Part shown: one piece after another, positions 22,652 through 34,886 of the stretch
Numbering within the stretch: the stretch's first letter is position 1
Layout: the number at the start of each line of letters is the position of its first letter
Made by a program: the position numbers and the translations under genes
Origin: Raphanus sativus
Lineage: Eukaryota > Streptophyta > Magnoliopsida > Brassicales > Brassicaceae
Direction: 5' to 3'
Assembly (NCBI RefSeq): GCF_000801105.2
Contig: NC_079518.1
Coordinates: 15,232,800-15,296,799 of the forward strand
DNA length: 64,000 nt
The notes under the pieces: model-generated
Database searches by the model: none
Seen by the model: the letters and a program-made list of their open reading frames with translations, nothing else
What the model was told of the DNA's origin: nothing

Positions 22652-23086
22652 GAGTCTAAGTGGTAACTACAGTTTTAGTTTTGATGATATAAGCTGTATG
22701 AAACGAAAATGCGGAACGATGACAATGAGATTAATGTATGTACTATACAAAATAAGCGTTTGATTGGTGAAAAACTAGATGACAGAAAAAGAAAAGAGTG
22801 ATGAAAAACTATTTTAAAGTTTTGTTAGATATATATTAAACAATATAAATATTTTTTGAATTACTTTAAATTTCAAATTATTTATATTTTTAATCCAAAT
22901 TTTGAAAAACAAGTTTTCATATTGAATTACATATATCACCAATTTTAAACGAATTTGGCCGGTATGAGCGGAAGATACATTTTCAAATCAAGCTAATGGA
23001 TTGTTAGGAATATGCTTAATAATAAAATGGTGGAAACGCAAGAGCTTAGTCTTGCAAAGCTTAAAGCTTTCTCTGAGAAGATATAA
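22652..23086. other. Intergenic AT-rich DNA
   Basis: I see no gene, hairpin terminus or inverted repeat here. Confidence 0.4.
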
Positions 23087-23640
23087 GCTCCACCAAAAAT
23101 CAAACATCATATATAGCAATTGCTTTCGGGTCAATTAGCAGTGACAAGTTCCTTGAATTATAGTCATATGCAATGTGATAATCATTGTCCTAGATGTGTT
23201 GTAGAAGATCAAACTATAAACCATGTCATATATGAATATCCTCTAGCTATTCAAACATGGGCACATGCTGGAACTTCAACTCCACCGTTAGTGTTCCCCA
23301 GTGCAAATTATTACTTAAACATGGATTATCTCTTCTGGAGAAAAAAATGATATTGAAGATCCTGAGTTAGATAGAGATCCATACCCTTGGATAATATAGT
23401 ATATTTGAAAAGCTAGAAATGATAAATTATTTAGAGTAATTGATTGGGACCCGTTAGAAACTGTTCGACATACTCAATCAGAATGCAATGCTTGGTTTGG
23501 CGCTAATCATAAGGAGGAAATACTGGGAAATACTATACACCCTGAGCCAGTTAGACGTACTGAAAGATGTATGATTGATGGATCATGGAAATATGACGTA
23601 CTGAGAGATGTATGATTGATGGATTAGGAGCTAGAAATCA
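23087..23640 (+). pseudogene. LINE ORF2 fragment: zinc-binding RT tail and start of RNase H
   Basis: Degraded plant L1-type LINE. PPKIKHH is followed, after a frame change, by LLSGQLAVTSSLNYSHMQ and CPRCVVEDQTINHVIYEYP, the zf-RVT pattern (CxxC...H...C, with the last Cys replaced by Tyr). The usual linker (PWII, KARNDKLFR, ETVRHTQSECNAWF) and the opening of the RNase H-like domain (CMIDGSWK) come next. A 29-base tandem duplication (23554-23582 and 23595-23623) interrupts the RNase H start. No RT core is present. Confidence 0.8.
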
Positions 23641-24660
23641 ACTGTGAAGGGTTTCTCCACTTCACTCTGAACTCGAGTGGAATGCATGCTTCAACATTTG
23701 ACGTGTTAGGTGTTAGGTCAAAACCCTAGAGAATGACCTAATTTTTCAATAAAGCTAAAGGAACTGGAAAAGGTGAAGAGCATATTCACAAATTTTTCTT
23801 TAGTTTTTTCATCCTAGTGGTGATAATGTATCTTCTGATTAATTATCTAAGACAACAAAAACCTTTAATAAGAACTTGTACTACATTAGTTGGTTTATTC
23901 TATTCTAGTTTTCCAGACCATCTAAAACTTGAATAATAGATGTTATTTTGATGTCAAAATAAAAAACGAATTTGACCGGTAGTAACCAACTTTGTGTTAA
24001 TTTAAAACAATTTTTTGACACAAATCGTAGTTGGATAGAGGAATAAGTCACGGTTCCACCTATCCATCTCATCCACTTTTTTAAAAATTAATTAAAATGT
24101 AAAAATAAATGATATAAATATAACTGAACTTTAGATATATTAATATTTTTCAATTTAATGGATGAATTTTATTTTACTAAATTTAGTATTATGAATTAGA
24201 TAATAATAGTTAAAATAGACGAAGACATTTTATTTTAAGTAGAATTCCAGTATTTTTAACTTAGACTTGTATATTATGAATTTATATCTTAACTAGGAAT
24301 ATTTTTGAACACATTTTATTTTAAGTATAAAATCTATTTTTTGCAGAAAAGCTACTTCAGTTTACCTATTGTTTATTTCAAAATGGAGTTTGAACGGGGT
24401 ATATTCCAAAATATAGAATAATTGCATTTTTATCTTAGTTTATTCATTAATTTATTGAGTCAATTAGCTGAATATACATGAAAAATGTCAAAATTAAGGA
24501 TCTACCATAACATGCTAAAAACAAAAAGTTTTAGTATCAAAATCAATTTAAATTGATTATTCTGTCCTTGACGGCTGTGGAACAAATTTTTTTTTATTCT
24601 GTCCTTGACGCCGGAGACCATGGCTCGTAGAGAGTGCACATGAATATAATTAACAGCAAG
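23641..24660. other. AT-rich DNA without a gene
   Basis: Only a short repeat is seen: ATTCTGTCCTTGACG occurs twice near 24559 and 24596. Confidence 0.4.
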
Positions 24661-24675
24661 GGAGGGATTAATGAT

Positions 24676-24797
24676 AATTAACGCGGTGGAACTGCCGGAG
24701 AAATTGATCGGAGGCTTGCGTGAGAGTACAATATATACATGAACATAATTAACGTGGTGGAACTGCCGGAGAGATTGATCGGAGGCTCGCGTGAGAG
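24676..24797 (+). repeat. 51-bp direct repeat, two units
   Basis: Units at 24676-24726 and 24747-24797 share AATTAACGNGGTGGAACTGC, CGGAGANATTGATCGGAGG and GCGTGAGAG, with few differences. Confidence 0.9.
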
Positions 24798-25070
24798 GGG
24801 AGTGGAGCGGAGGAGCGGAGGGAGGACAGATAGATTTCGGTGTGAGAGAGGAGCTCGGGGCGGAGCTGCGCGTCGAGAAGGCGGATCACTTGTGGGAGAG
24901 GAGCTCGAGGGCGGAGCTGGGCGCCGTGGAGAGAGCGGATGCGGCGACTGAGACGGTGGCGGAGGAGGAGGGGGAGCTGAGGTGACGGCGCGGAGGTGTG
25001 AATGGACGTGCTGCGGGAGCCATGGACGGTGGTCGGGGTTGGGTGTTGGTGGTGGTCATGGGATAGAGAG
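24798..25070. other. GC-rich island with open frames on both strands
   Basis: About 270 bases rich in G and purines, unlike the surroundings. It contains a repeated GAGAGGAGCTCG (near 24845 and 24896). Open frames exist on both strands because stop codons are rare in such composition; the minus frame (MTTTNTQPRPPSMAPAARP) could be an N-terminal, Pro/Ser-rich gene fragment. No family is recognised; possibly a captured first exon. Confidence 0.35.
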
Positions 25071-25786
25071 AAGCTAAGGATAGAGGAAAGCTGGACTTTT
25101 TGGAAAATAATCTAATTAGATAAGAGCAGCAGTGTCTTAAAATAAGGTTAAACAGTTCAATACAGTACAATCGTGTACTTACCTAATTATAAAGAAAGTG
25201 GTGTGTAGAGAGTACAATTTCTCTAATTTATTTTCACTTTAAAATAGAATATAGTTGAAATAAAATTCATATTAATTTTTTTTTGAAGACTAAATTAATA
25301 TTAATTAATTCATATTAATTTATTTTATAATAAAATATTTATTCAGTGGAGATTAATAAACCATATGTACACCCATGTGCGTGCGTGTACGTATGATTAA
25401 TTTAAGAATCGGACAACTGATACGGTAACAACAAGTGGTCCTTGCCCGGAAATGAAAAAAAAAAAACGAAGCTGGTCCATTTTTGATTGACTCTGTACTT
25501 AACATTTAGATCATCCAGTTACTATAAACTAACTATTTTAGTAAAGATTTTATCAAAAAAAAAATATTTTAGTAAAGATGATATGCATGTGACATTTATA
25601 ATTAGATATGTCTGAACATTTCTAATATATTCTTTTTTCTAAAGAAAAGTCTGAACAAGTCTAATTTGATGGGTGTGCCACAAGAAAACCCATGCAATCG
25701 TCAAATTGACAATGTTATTTATACTTAAATTTATGAGTCTCTTTTTGACCATAAAAATGATGAGCCTTTTTGTCGACTCATCTGTA
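25071..25786. other. AT-rich DNA without a gene
   Basis: No coding or terminus signal is seen. ATTAATTTNTTT-type repeats occur near 25270-25330. Confidence 0.35.
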
Positions 25787-26464
25787 TCTATATTATTAAA
25801 ACTGAAGTACATTTTTGTATTGTTTCAAAACATGAATAACATGATACATGAGAATTATTTGGAAACATGGATAGCAAATTAAATACTTCATTTTATTTAC
25901 ACATTTAGGCACTGTATTTACAATAAATTAAGTACTTTCTTTTGTATTTCTTTTTATTTACAAATTATATTACTTCATTTAATATTAATTTAAATTAATT
26001 AATTACAATGTTTGTTGTTTTCTTATGGTAGAAATAAGAACACAAACTCAAATATATAGAACAAGTTTTAAATATAGTATTACGCTATTTAGTTTAGTCA
26101 AATATAAAATTTCGAGACTTCAATTTTCAAGAAAAAATATCATGAAATTAATAATAATTCATAGAGAATTAATGCAAAAAATTAAAATTTGTTGTTTCAT
26201 TTTAAAATGAATAACAAAATGTTAATATATGAATAGTACAATTACACCAAATTACATCAATTATAAAAATTCTAATATAATATTATATTCAAATAAAAAA
26301 TTGTTTAAACATCGACATTATAAACTAATATATTCTATTCTATATGTAAATTATAAAACATAAAAATACACATGAAATCATTTTCATAAAACCAGCGATT
26401 TATGAATTTACGTTGAAAACAATTTAAAAGAAACACCCGCACAAGAGTGCAGGTCAAGTTCTAG
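25787..26464 (+). mobile_element. Non-autonomous Helitron, plus strand
   Basis: The 5' end TCTATATTATTAAAACTGAA starts at 25787 after A. The 3' end has hairpin ACCCGCAC/GTGCAGGT (26435-26454, one mismatch), then CAAGTTCTAG, then T. 678 bases, no coding capacity. Contains ATTTGGAAACATGGATAG, the motif triplicated in the Helitron at 12156. It lies 20 bases beyond the LINE stop codon. Confidence 0.88.
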
Positions 26465-26484
26465 TTTATATTAAAACCAAGTTA

Positions 26485-27006
26485 TTACATAGTTTTGATT
26501 ATTACATCCGGCCTTTTTGACAAGTTTATTACTGCACTTAATCTATTCCTAGGCATAGACGAGAAAGTAAAACCATTATCTTTAGCAGCTTCTACAGTGT
26601 CTTGTATCATTGAGATGCTCTCTGTGTTACAGACTTTTCGGGTAGTAGCTTTTGTGATATATTGAGTCAACTTAAACATTATATTCTTACAGTCACTTAT
26701 GAAGTACATCTTGCCGAAAGCGAGTGCTTGCATTTGAATGACTGCTATACGCAATGCTTCAGTTCCTGCTTCTCTTTGAGTATTTGTTGCTCGTATGGAT
26801 GTGGAACCTTGAAGCAATTGATTGCCTTGCATGCTATGTAAGGACCAAACAATACCTGCCACTTCCATATCATTTTTCCACAAAGCATCAACCTGACAGC
26901 AGTATTGAGCACTTGATGGCATCGTCTGCTGAATCTGTAAGGACTCTTCATTTGGCTTTTCGTTCTCTGTATTCCTTTGATTCAAGCAGCTGTTGCCTCC
27001 TCCCAA
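26485..27006 (-). pseudogene. LINE RNase H-like domain
   Basis: Open for 173 codons. The RVT_3/RNase H pattern is seen: CQVDALWKNDMEVAGIVWSL (first catalytic Asp), EAGTEALRIAVIQMQ (Glu region), FISDCKNIM (Asp region), and a C-terminal SSMPRNRLSAVINLSKR where the final His/Asn pattern is altered. It was the last domain of the LINE polyprotein and has stayed open although the rest is broken. Confidence 0.8.
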
Positions 27007-27043
27007 TAATTCAAGTCTCTTATTGTATCATGAATTACTTTAA

Positions 27044-27334
27044 CTATGTGGTCCCTTTTCTGATGGAAGACAATGATGTCTCTCTTTTTCCATACTCATA
27101 GAAATTAAGGAGCTCTCGTATATCCTTTTTAGCCAAAGTAATTAGCTTATCTATGCTCAGTTGAGTTTCTTCCATGGCTTCTGCATCCCATGTAAAGTTT
27201 GTAGGTACCAATGACCAAATCTCTCTTGTAACTCTACACTGAAAGAGCATATGATGTTGCGATTCAGGATAATCTCTACACATCAGACAAGTGATATCTA
27301 TCTTTATGTTTCTTCTTCTCAAATTTTCTGCCAC
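27044..27334 (-). pseudogene. LINE zinc-binding RT tail (zf-RVT)
   Basis: LRRRNIKIDITCLMCRDYPE then HHMLFQCRVTREIW gives the C-x2-C...H...C pattern typical of this domain in plant LINEs. It lies between the RT and RNase H parts and is broken by frame changes on both sides. Confidence 0.8.
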
Positions 27335-27599
27335 ATGTAATCCATCATGCAGTATTTTCCACCAGAATTTTTTAATTTTCGGCGGAAAATTTAATGTCCT
27401 TATACTTGAACAGATTTTCTTCGCTTCTTCTGTTAAAATTTGGTTTCCTTGTTCCTCTAGGATCAGGTGACTTCATAGTTGATTGCATAGATGGTAGCCT
27501 GATCTCACTGTGCATTCTCATGTCTTTGTGAAATTCCATATAGGAGTATTTTGACTCATAGCAGAGCTAACTAATCCATGAAATCTTTTGTTTATCCTT

Positions 27600-28950
27600 T
27601 TGTCCCGACCAACAAACATTACGCATACTAGAAGTAATTTCATTAAGTAATCCTTTTGGAAGCAGGGAACATGACATAGCATAAGTTGGTAACGCTGTGA
27701 TTACTGCTTTCAATAGAACTTCTCTTCCCGCTGGACTCAGAAATCTATTGTACCAGCTATCTAATTTGTTTATTACTTTTTGCTTAATGTACTCAAAAGC
27801 ATCTTTTCTCCTATGCCCTATTTTTTCAGGGAGCCCTAAGTACTTACAAATCTTTCTATTTTCGTAATTCTAGTCATTCTCATCAGATTTTCTTAAGTGT
27901 TTTGAGAAATACCTTTGGCAAAAGTAATAGCTCATTTGGCAAAGTTAACCGCTTGTCCTGATGCTTTTTGGTACTCTCCAAGCGCCTACATTCATCCTCG
28001 CTCTATGGAACACTATTGAGCCATCAGCAAACAATAAATGAGAGATAGTTGGGCCACCTCTTGATTCTTTGTAACAATGGAGATGTTGCAGCCTGATATT
28101 ATTTTTATCAGGGCAGATAAACCCTCAGTACATATAATGTATAGATAAGGTGATATCGGATCACCTTGTCTTATTCCTCTAGCGGGTGTGATGGGATTTG
28201 AGGGTTCTCCATTCACCAATACTGTACGTCACTGTTGACATGCATGTAAATATCCATCTGCACCATGTTTTAAAAAAGCCCATCACATTCATCATTTCAA
28301 CGATAAATCCTCATTCAACTTTACCAAAAGCTTTAGAAATACCAAGTTTTAGGCCATATATTTTGTTTTAAAAATTTTATGTATTCAAAGAATGCATCAG
28401 TTCATGCGCAATGAGCACATTATCAGTTATTAATCTGCCTGGAATGAGTGTTGATTGGTTCTCTAAGATAGCACCATTTAGCCATGACTTTAAACGTTCG
28501 GTCAATATCTTAGATATAATTTTGTATGCCACATCCGAAAGCTTATTGGCCTTTAATTCTTCATAGTATGTGGAGAATCATTCTTGGGTATGAGACATAT
28601 ATGGGTGTGGTCTATCTTCGAATTTAACTGACTGTGCTAGAGGGGACCCGGAGAGAAGAGAGCCAGAGATTTGTGCTGAAAAATATTTAACATGAGAAAC
28701 CACACATTGTTTGATATGCTCCAATGATGTCTGAAGAATCATGCATTCATTCCATCTGGACCTGGGGATTTGTCTGGATTTATAGCAAATGTGGCATCTT
28801 CTATCTCTTTTTCCATAACCTCCTGAGTGAGAATGTCAATGGTAACTGGAATTCCTTCAAGAAGTCGCTGATCAATGGTAACTCCTTCACTCGTGTAAAG
28901 CTCTTGAGTATACTTGATAATTTGAGCATGAAATCTTTAACCTCCGTATA
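27600..28950 (-). pseudogene. LINE reverse transcriptase remnant
   Basis: Scattered RT blocks in several frames: KLSDVAYKIISKILTERLKS, AILENQSTLIPGRLITDNVL (28390-28570), [20 protein letters not shown] (28150-28220) and, after a frame change, a LLFADGS-like catalytic block near 28010-28040. The order is as in L1-type RT. Not functional. Confidence 0.85.
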
Positions 28951-29850
28951 AGATTTAACTTCTTCATCCAATATATGAATGATTATGTTATTGCTCCTCC
29001 TCTGCTTTGTTTTTGAGTTAAATAATCTGGTGTTTTTGTCCCATGCCTGAAGCCATTTGAACCCTGCTCTTCGTCCTCTAGTACTCTTCATCCAGCCTGT
29101 TTTGTAAACTTAATTCTGTCTTTAGCATATTAATATGAGAATAATCAACATCTAAAAATTGATAAGCTTGTTCAATTTCCTATTTTAATTGGTTGATTCT
29201 TCTTTCTATGTTTCTTGGGTTTTGGCTTCTCCATCTAGAGAGGGCATTCTTACATTTTTCAGCACTCTGTAAAATATCTGAGGGGTAAGTTCATACAATC
29301 ATTTGTCATACCTCCTTAATAGTTTTCTTTACCCCAGGCTCAAGCCTCCACATATTGCCATATCTAAATTGCTTCTTCATGTTGCATTTAATACTTTTTG
29401 TTTCAACAAGTAATGGTTTATGATCCGAACCAATCTAGGGAAGTAATTTAACATGAGTAGTTGGGTATAGATCTAGCCACTCGCAGCTAGCCATAGCTCT
29501 ATCAATTCTTGTTCTGATATTATATTTAGATCTATTCCCATTCCAAGTGTAAAAGCCCCCTATTGTTTTCAGATTGTGAGCTCCAGTAACTGAGATCAAA
29601 GTTCTAAAAAGAGAGAAAGATGCTTATGAACTTTGAGTTCCTCCTTCCTCTCGTTGTTGTCCTTGATGTCATTGAAATCCCCTAACATCAATCTTGGACT
29701 ATCTGATATAGATCTGCAGCTGCATTGCATATCAATTTTTCACACAACTCTTTTCTATACTTTAACACAGCATGTTCATATATATATATATATACACGTC
29801 AAACAAAACACATTACATCCGTCTTCTATATACATATCAATGGTGTTGAG

Positions 29851-30526
29851 TAGGGGTGGGCAATTTACCCGATATCCGAAGCCGCATCCGAACTCGATCC
29901 AAAAAATCCGAACCGAAATAGCAAAATACCCGAACGGGTATTGATTTAGGAGAGATTGGATATCCGAACCCGAACGGATAATACCGAACCCGAATGGATA
30001 TCCGAAGATAACATAACATATATATATATATATATATATTTACCCTTATATTTTTAGTTTTCATCTCTCATTTTGTTTAAAATATTTATATTAATGTCAC
30101 GCATACTTTAAGATTATAAAATATCATATAATTACGGAGAAAAATGATTTGATATTCACTTAAAATGAATATCACGTTTTTTCATGTATTAACAAAAGTT
30201 ACATCCAAATTCCAAAAATAATAGCCTCTATTTATTTTTGAAATGTTACCGCCAAATCTATTAATAATTCAATCTATTAAAAAAAGTGAGTTAATCTAAA
30301 ATTAAAATTTTAAATATAAGAACCTTAAAAACTGAAAAAAATTAATTTTTCTTTCAAAATCTAAATATCCGAACCCGACCCGAAATAATCGAACCCAAAC
30401 TAAAAATACCAGAATCCGACCCGAAGTACAGAAATACCTGAATGGGTATTGTACTCCTATATCGAAATACCCGAAAATCTGAAATACAGATCCGAATCCG
30501 AACGGATATCCAAACGCCCATTCCTA
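29851..30526. mobile_element. hAT-like non-autonomous element with 8-bp TSD, inside the LINE
   Basis: The ends are TAGGGGTGGGC and its imperfect inverse GCCCATTCCTA. The flanking 8-base duplication is GTGTTGAG (29843-29850 and 30527-30534), as for hAT elements. Subterminal zones are full of short CGGATATCCGAACCCGAAC-type repeats; the core is AT-rich and non-coding. It splits the LINE endonuclease. The matching copy in block B is 46172-46869. Confidence 0.88.
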
Positions 30527-30800
30527 GTGTTGAGAGTAGGGTTTCCAAAAAAATTAACATTGGCCCTATCATTCCACATCATCACTGACCAGCCACTACT
30601 GCCTTTAGCAGTCACAACAAAAGATTGATCATTCCCTAGATCCTTAACTACCTTATTTACATAACTATCCACATTCTTAGTTTCTACAAAACAACATTAT
30701 ATCAGGCTAGACCTTCCTGATATCTTGGAGATGTGGAACTGTTAAGGGGCTTCCCAAACCCTTGGCAGTTCCAAATAATGAGTATCTTCTGAACTTCATA

Positions 30801-32113
30801 TAAATTTTGAATAAAAAGAAGTTATAATAAATTATTATATTTTATTATTTTACAAAAGTACAATAAGAAACTAACATAAACATTGTTTTTAAAAAAAAAA
30901 ATTTTAAATTACTATTAAATTGAAATAATTGAAATTTTTTATAGTGCATTTTAGTTAAAATAATGTTATAGATCTAAATTTACCGCAACGTACATTTTGA
31001 ATAATTTCTTATGTCTTGACTGACAAAATATTAGCATAAGCGTAATACTCTTTACTATCCAATCAATACTTGTTAGAAAAACATTTAAAAAAACATTTAT
31101 CATATGCTAATACTTTCCAAACACTCTATGCTCATTGATATCAGAGTTTTTAGTAAAGCATTTTCATTTATATTTTTTGAAAAGCTATATAACTAATTTA
31201 TTATATTTAATAATATCATAAAATTATGCTTATATCCAAAAATAAAATAAAATTACAAATAAAATATCTTTTCAAAAAATAATATTTCACATTTAAATTA
31301 TAATTTAATTTATATGATTAACTTATATTTTCAAGTGGATATTTATAAAACAATTTTTAATTGTAAAATCTATTTAAAATATAAAAATCATTTTTGGATA
31401 TTTACATAATTTTTATATTATTAAATAAAACAAATTAATTATATTTTTCTTAATTTTATCTATTAATATATATTAGAAATATATTCAATTAATATTAAAT
31501 ATAGTATTTAATAATAAATATACTAAATTTTATATAATAATTTTATAATAATTTTAAATAACATATTCTTACTGCTTTACCAATTGTTTTATTAAATAGA
31601 TTAATAAAATCATAAAGCTTTGCAGCATACTGATTCTTATAACATACTGCTCTGATTTATCATCAATTCTATTAATCAAGACCTTGTTTAAAAATCTTTC
31701 TAATCGTTTTAAGGTAATTCAAAATATAATGTTCTTTTGTCAGTTGTAAAAACAAAACAAAAACACAAAAAAGTTATAATGATGTAATGATATCTCAAGT
31801 TCTCAACTGTTCTTTTTTATATAGAAAAAGAAAGATAATTCTTTTTGACTAAAAGATAAGATATTTCTCCACTCTTTTTCCATGTTCCACATTATATTTT
31901 CACAATTTTCATCACTTTTTGTTTCTCATATGTTGTAAGCTGTGATAAACTAATATAATGCTAAGATGATTTCTCCGTCATTGTTTTGTCATTTTGTCCG
32001 CTTATGCTGATTTCTTTCGTTTTTGTTGAAGTGGATTTTTATTTCTCGTTTGACATCAAATTTTAAGATAAAAATTCCAAATCCTAAAACGGGGGTTATA
32101 GTTTTAACATAAA
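30801..32113. other. AT-rich segment with a probable MITE
   Basis: About 31025-31690 resembles the candidate inverted-repeat element at 34172-34886: both have TATCCAATCAA then AAAAACATTTA, ATGCTAATACTTTCCAAA near the left end, and CATACTG...TTTATCATC at the right. No gene is seen. Confidence 0.4.
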
Positions 32114-32856
32114 CTAGATCTCGACCCGCACAACCGTGCGGGTTTTATTTTCATTTTTATATGTATATATATTTATTTAGATCATTAGTTGTATACATTT
32201 TTAATTTTAATCATATATTTATATATTTATAAAGCTATTTCAAATACAATAATATATAGTTCGCGTGTTGTAAATAATCAATTGTTTAAACCGTCGTATG
32301 CATTTGTTACTTCTTATTATATATTTATTTTATTGTATTTTTATTTAGTTATTAAATATATTAATATGTGCATGAAAAACATATTTGACAATTTTTTTTA
32401 TTTAATTAATGTTAAATTTTTATCCGTCTTTCAAAATTAGATTTCTTTTTTTTAGCAATATTTTACACAATATATTATATTATCTACAAAAGTGAAAGAT
32501 ATGTTAATTTTTATACATGTAGTATATAATCTGCTAATGTTAAGCCGCTCTGTCATATTATAATTTTAACATAAATATTTTCTATTTCTGAAAATAAAAT
32601 TTCAAATTTTATCAATTTAATATAATTTTATCATGTTAGGTTCAATATGATAAAAAAAATTAACATGATTGATTGTGATTATATAATAGATAAAAATAAG
32701 ATATAATATTCTACTTTCATTTTATAAAAACAACTGAATATATTAATGTATAATAATATTTCAAAACTAATTACAGAATTAGTTAAAATATTTACATATA
32801 ATTTTGAAAATTAATATCTTGTTAAGATCTTTTTAAAAGATTTTTTAGAAATTAAA

Positions 32857-32910
<54 letters not shown>

Positions 32911-33058
32911 TGAAAAGATATCAAAAGATATTATGATTAAAGTAGTTCAAAGATTAATAATGATTAAAAATGTAGTGTGACCAAGTCTAGTAGATAGTCC
33001 ATTTTTAAGAAAATCACACATGAATGAAAAGTCATGACTTCTGTTTTAATATAATAGA
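32114..33058 (-). mobile_element. Non-autonomous Helitron, minus strand (family copy 1)
   Basis: The 3' end is at 32114: hairpin ACCCGCAC, loop AACC, GTGCGGGT (24-43), then CGAGATCTAG. The 5' end TCTATTATATTAAAACAGAA is at 33058. Flanks are A (32113) and T (33059). 945 bases, non-coding, with a (TA)n run at 32862-32907. Same family as 48425-49371 and 57517-58432. Confidence 0.9.
32862..32907. repeat. (TA)n microsatellite
   Basis: Uninterrupted TA run of about 45 bases inside the Helitron; the copy B counterpart (49172-49218) is interrupted. Confidence 0.9.
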
Positions 33059-34171
33059 TGACACTTTTATTAATTTGGACCATAATATAACAACGAACTA
33101 TCATGTAGTTTGTCTGCTTTGGCAAAGGAAGGGAGTAGAAATTCTAAATCACCTAGCATATAGTAATTGCTAAAGAAATATGAGATTTCTATCTACTTAT
33201 TTCGACAACTTTGAATATTACATTATTATATGGATTAAAGAATTTTCCTGACTAATCTTATGAGTCTATAATAATATATTAAAAACGTAGTTTACCAAGT
33301 TACAAACTACAATGACGACTGTATTATTAGTGGTTGGTACACGTATATGTGGCAACCATGAAGCAAACGCACAAACGGGGAACAATAAAATACGACAAAT
33401 ACTCTGAAACCAAACGACCAAATATATTAACTTAAGCTTTTGTTTTTTTATCGAAGCCAACAATAAACAAAGAAAAAGATAAAATATGCTAAAGGACTGA
33501 CAAGGAAAAAACGTGCCTCTAAGGCCGTTCTGTGGTAATTTCGTTTACAATGTTGAAGACAAACGATGGTGAGCTGTGTTTCGAAAAGTTTTATGTATGC
33601 ATCTGTGCCCTGGTCCATACCATTCTTGTTATGTAGAGAGGGTGAAAATTGTATATAAAATATTTTGTTTACTTACCAAAAAAAGGAAAATTGTTTTTAT
33701 GCTAAAAATGATAACTATGTCTTATTACGCTAATTTCTATTTGTATTATTTTTGCCTCTAATATCTTTTAGTACTTTCCAAAATAAATCAAATAAATAAT
33801 TTTAAAAACAAAAAAATCAAAAATAATAACTACCGATGAAATTTTTTATCAATTTATTGGTATTTTTCAAGTTCTAAAAATATTTAAATCATAATTTCAT
33901 ATTTTGTTCTACAGTAGACATGACATTCTATACAATAGAAATGTAATCCATTTTTTTCATTAAATCTACCATGTTTAGAATTCGTGATCTACATAAATAA
34001 TAGTAATCTAAAAATATTTGGAATACATGCTTAACCTATCACCCTAAAATATGTAGAAATCAAAATCGACACATTATTATAAATCTAAAACCCGTAGAAA
34101 TCAGAATCTACACATTACTGTAAATATAAACTAGTAGAAATCGATTTCAAACATGTTTATTGTATTCTACA
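33059..34171. other. AT-rich DNA without a supported gene
   Basis: Short ORFs (for example 33576-33761) are mirrored in copy B with changes at their starts and no family match. I treat them as chance. Confidence 0.4.
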
Positions 34172-34886
34172 TATGGCACTGATTGGTAGAGCATTAGCAT
34201 TGGCATTATGCTCTACATTATCCAATCAACATTTGTGAGTAAAAAATTTAGAAAAACATTTACTAAATGCTAATACTTTCCAAATGCTCTCTCGCAAATG
34301 CTCTCATATGAAACTTTGTAAGAGCATTTGCATTTATAATTTATAAATTGAAGAAAAATATATATTTAGTTCATTTATTTTATTTAATAATGTCATAAAA
34401 TTATTTTTATATCCCAAAAATAAAATTTTGATTTCTAAAATAAATTTACAATATAAATATTGTTTTTGGAAAATAATATTTCACATTTAAAATATAATTT
34501 AATTAATAAAATGTAATTTTAAATGTAAATACTATTTTTTAAAATAATATTTTCCGATATAAAAATAAGTTTGAAATTAGTAGATAAAATAAATTAATTA
34601 TATATATTTTGTTTTATATATTAATATATATACTAAAACGTGTATTTTAGAAATAATATTTTACATTTAAAATATTATTTAATTAATAATATTAGAAATA
34701 TATTCATTAAAAATAAATATATTATATATTATATACTAACTTTTATAATAATTTTAATAGCATGTTCATACTCCTCTATCAATCAATTATTAAATAGTTT
34801 AACAAAAGCATACAACTTCTACAGCATACTGCTTCTATAATATAGTACTACTGCTTTATCATCTGATTTGCCAATCAGGACCATAG
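34172..34886. mobile_element. Candidate MITE with CTGATTGG inverted ends
   Basis: The left CACTGATTGGTAGAGCATTA and the inverse of the right (GTCCTGATTGGCAAATCAG) share CTGATTGG. The interior is AT-rich with internal ATGCTCT repeats. The target duplication is unclear. The copy B counterpart is about 50500-51224. Confidence 0.45.

Larger units (their letters stand above)
26485..30800 (-). mobile_element. Decayed L1-type LINE (ORF2), interrupted by a hAT-like element
   Basis: On the minus strand, from 30800: endonuclease start (WNCQGFGKP, then SGWSVMMWNDRANVNFFGN), a 676-base insertion, the endonuclease middle and end (LGDFNDIKDNNERKEELK; RIDRAMASCEWLDLYP), pre-RT (WLQAWDKNTRLFNSKTKQR), RT ([45 protein letters not shown]), a zinc-binding tail and RNase H. 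Many stops and frameshifts make it non-functional. ORF1 is absent, so it is 5'-truncated near the ORF2 start. The part right of 29466 recurs in copy B of the segmental duplication. Confidence 0.9.

Noticed and set aside
24739..25170. Three overlapping ORFs on both strands
   Set aside because: Purine-rich composition keeps several frames open at once; no family match or splice structure.
32189..32440. 83-codon plus-strand ORF
   Set aside because: Lies within a non-coding Helitron, is AT-rich and Tyr/Ile-rich, and differs by frameshift in the related copies at 48572 and 57787.
33576..33761. ORF conserved in both duplicated copies (also 49846-50076)
   Set aside because: Conservation is due to recent duplication; the 5' part differs by frame and there is no family match.
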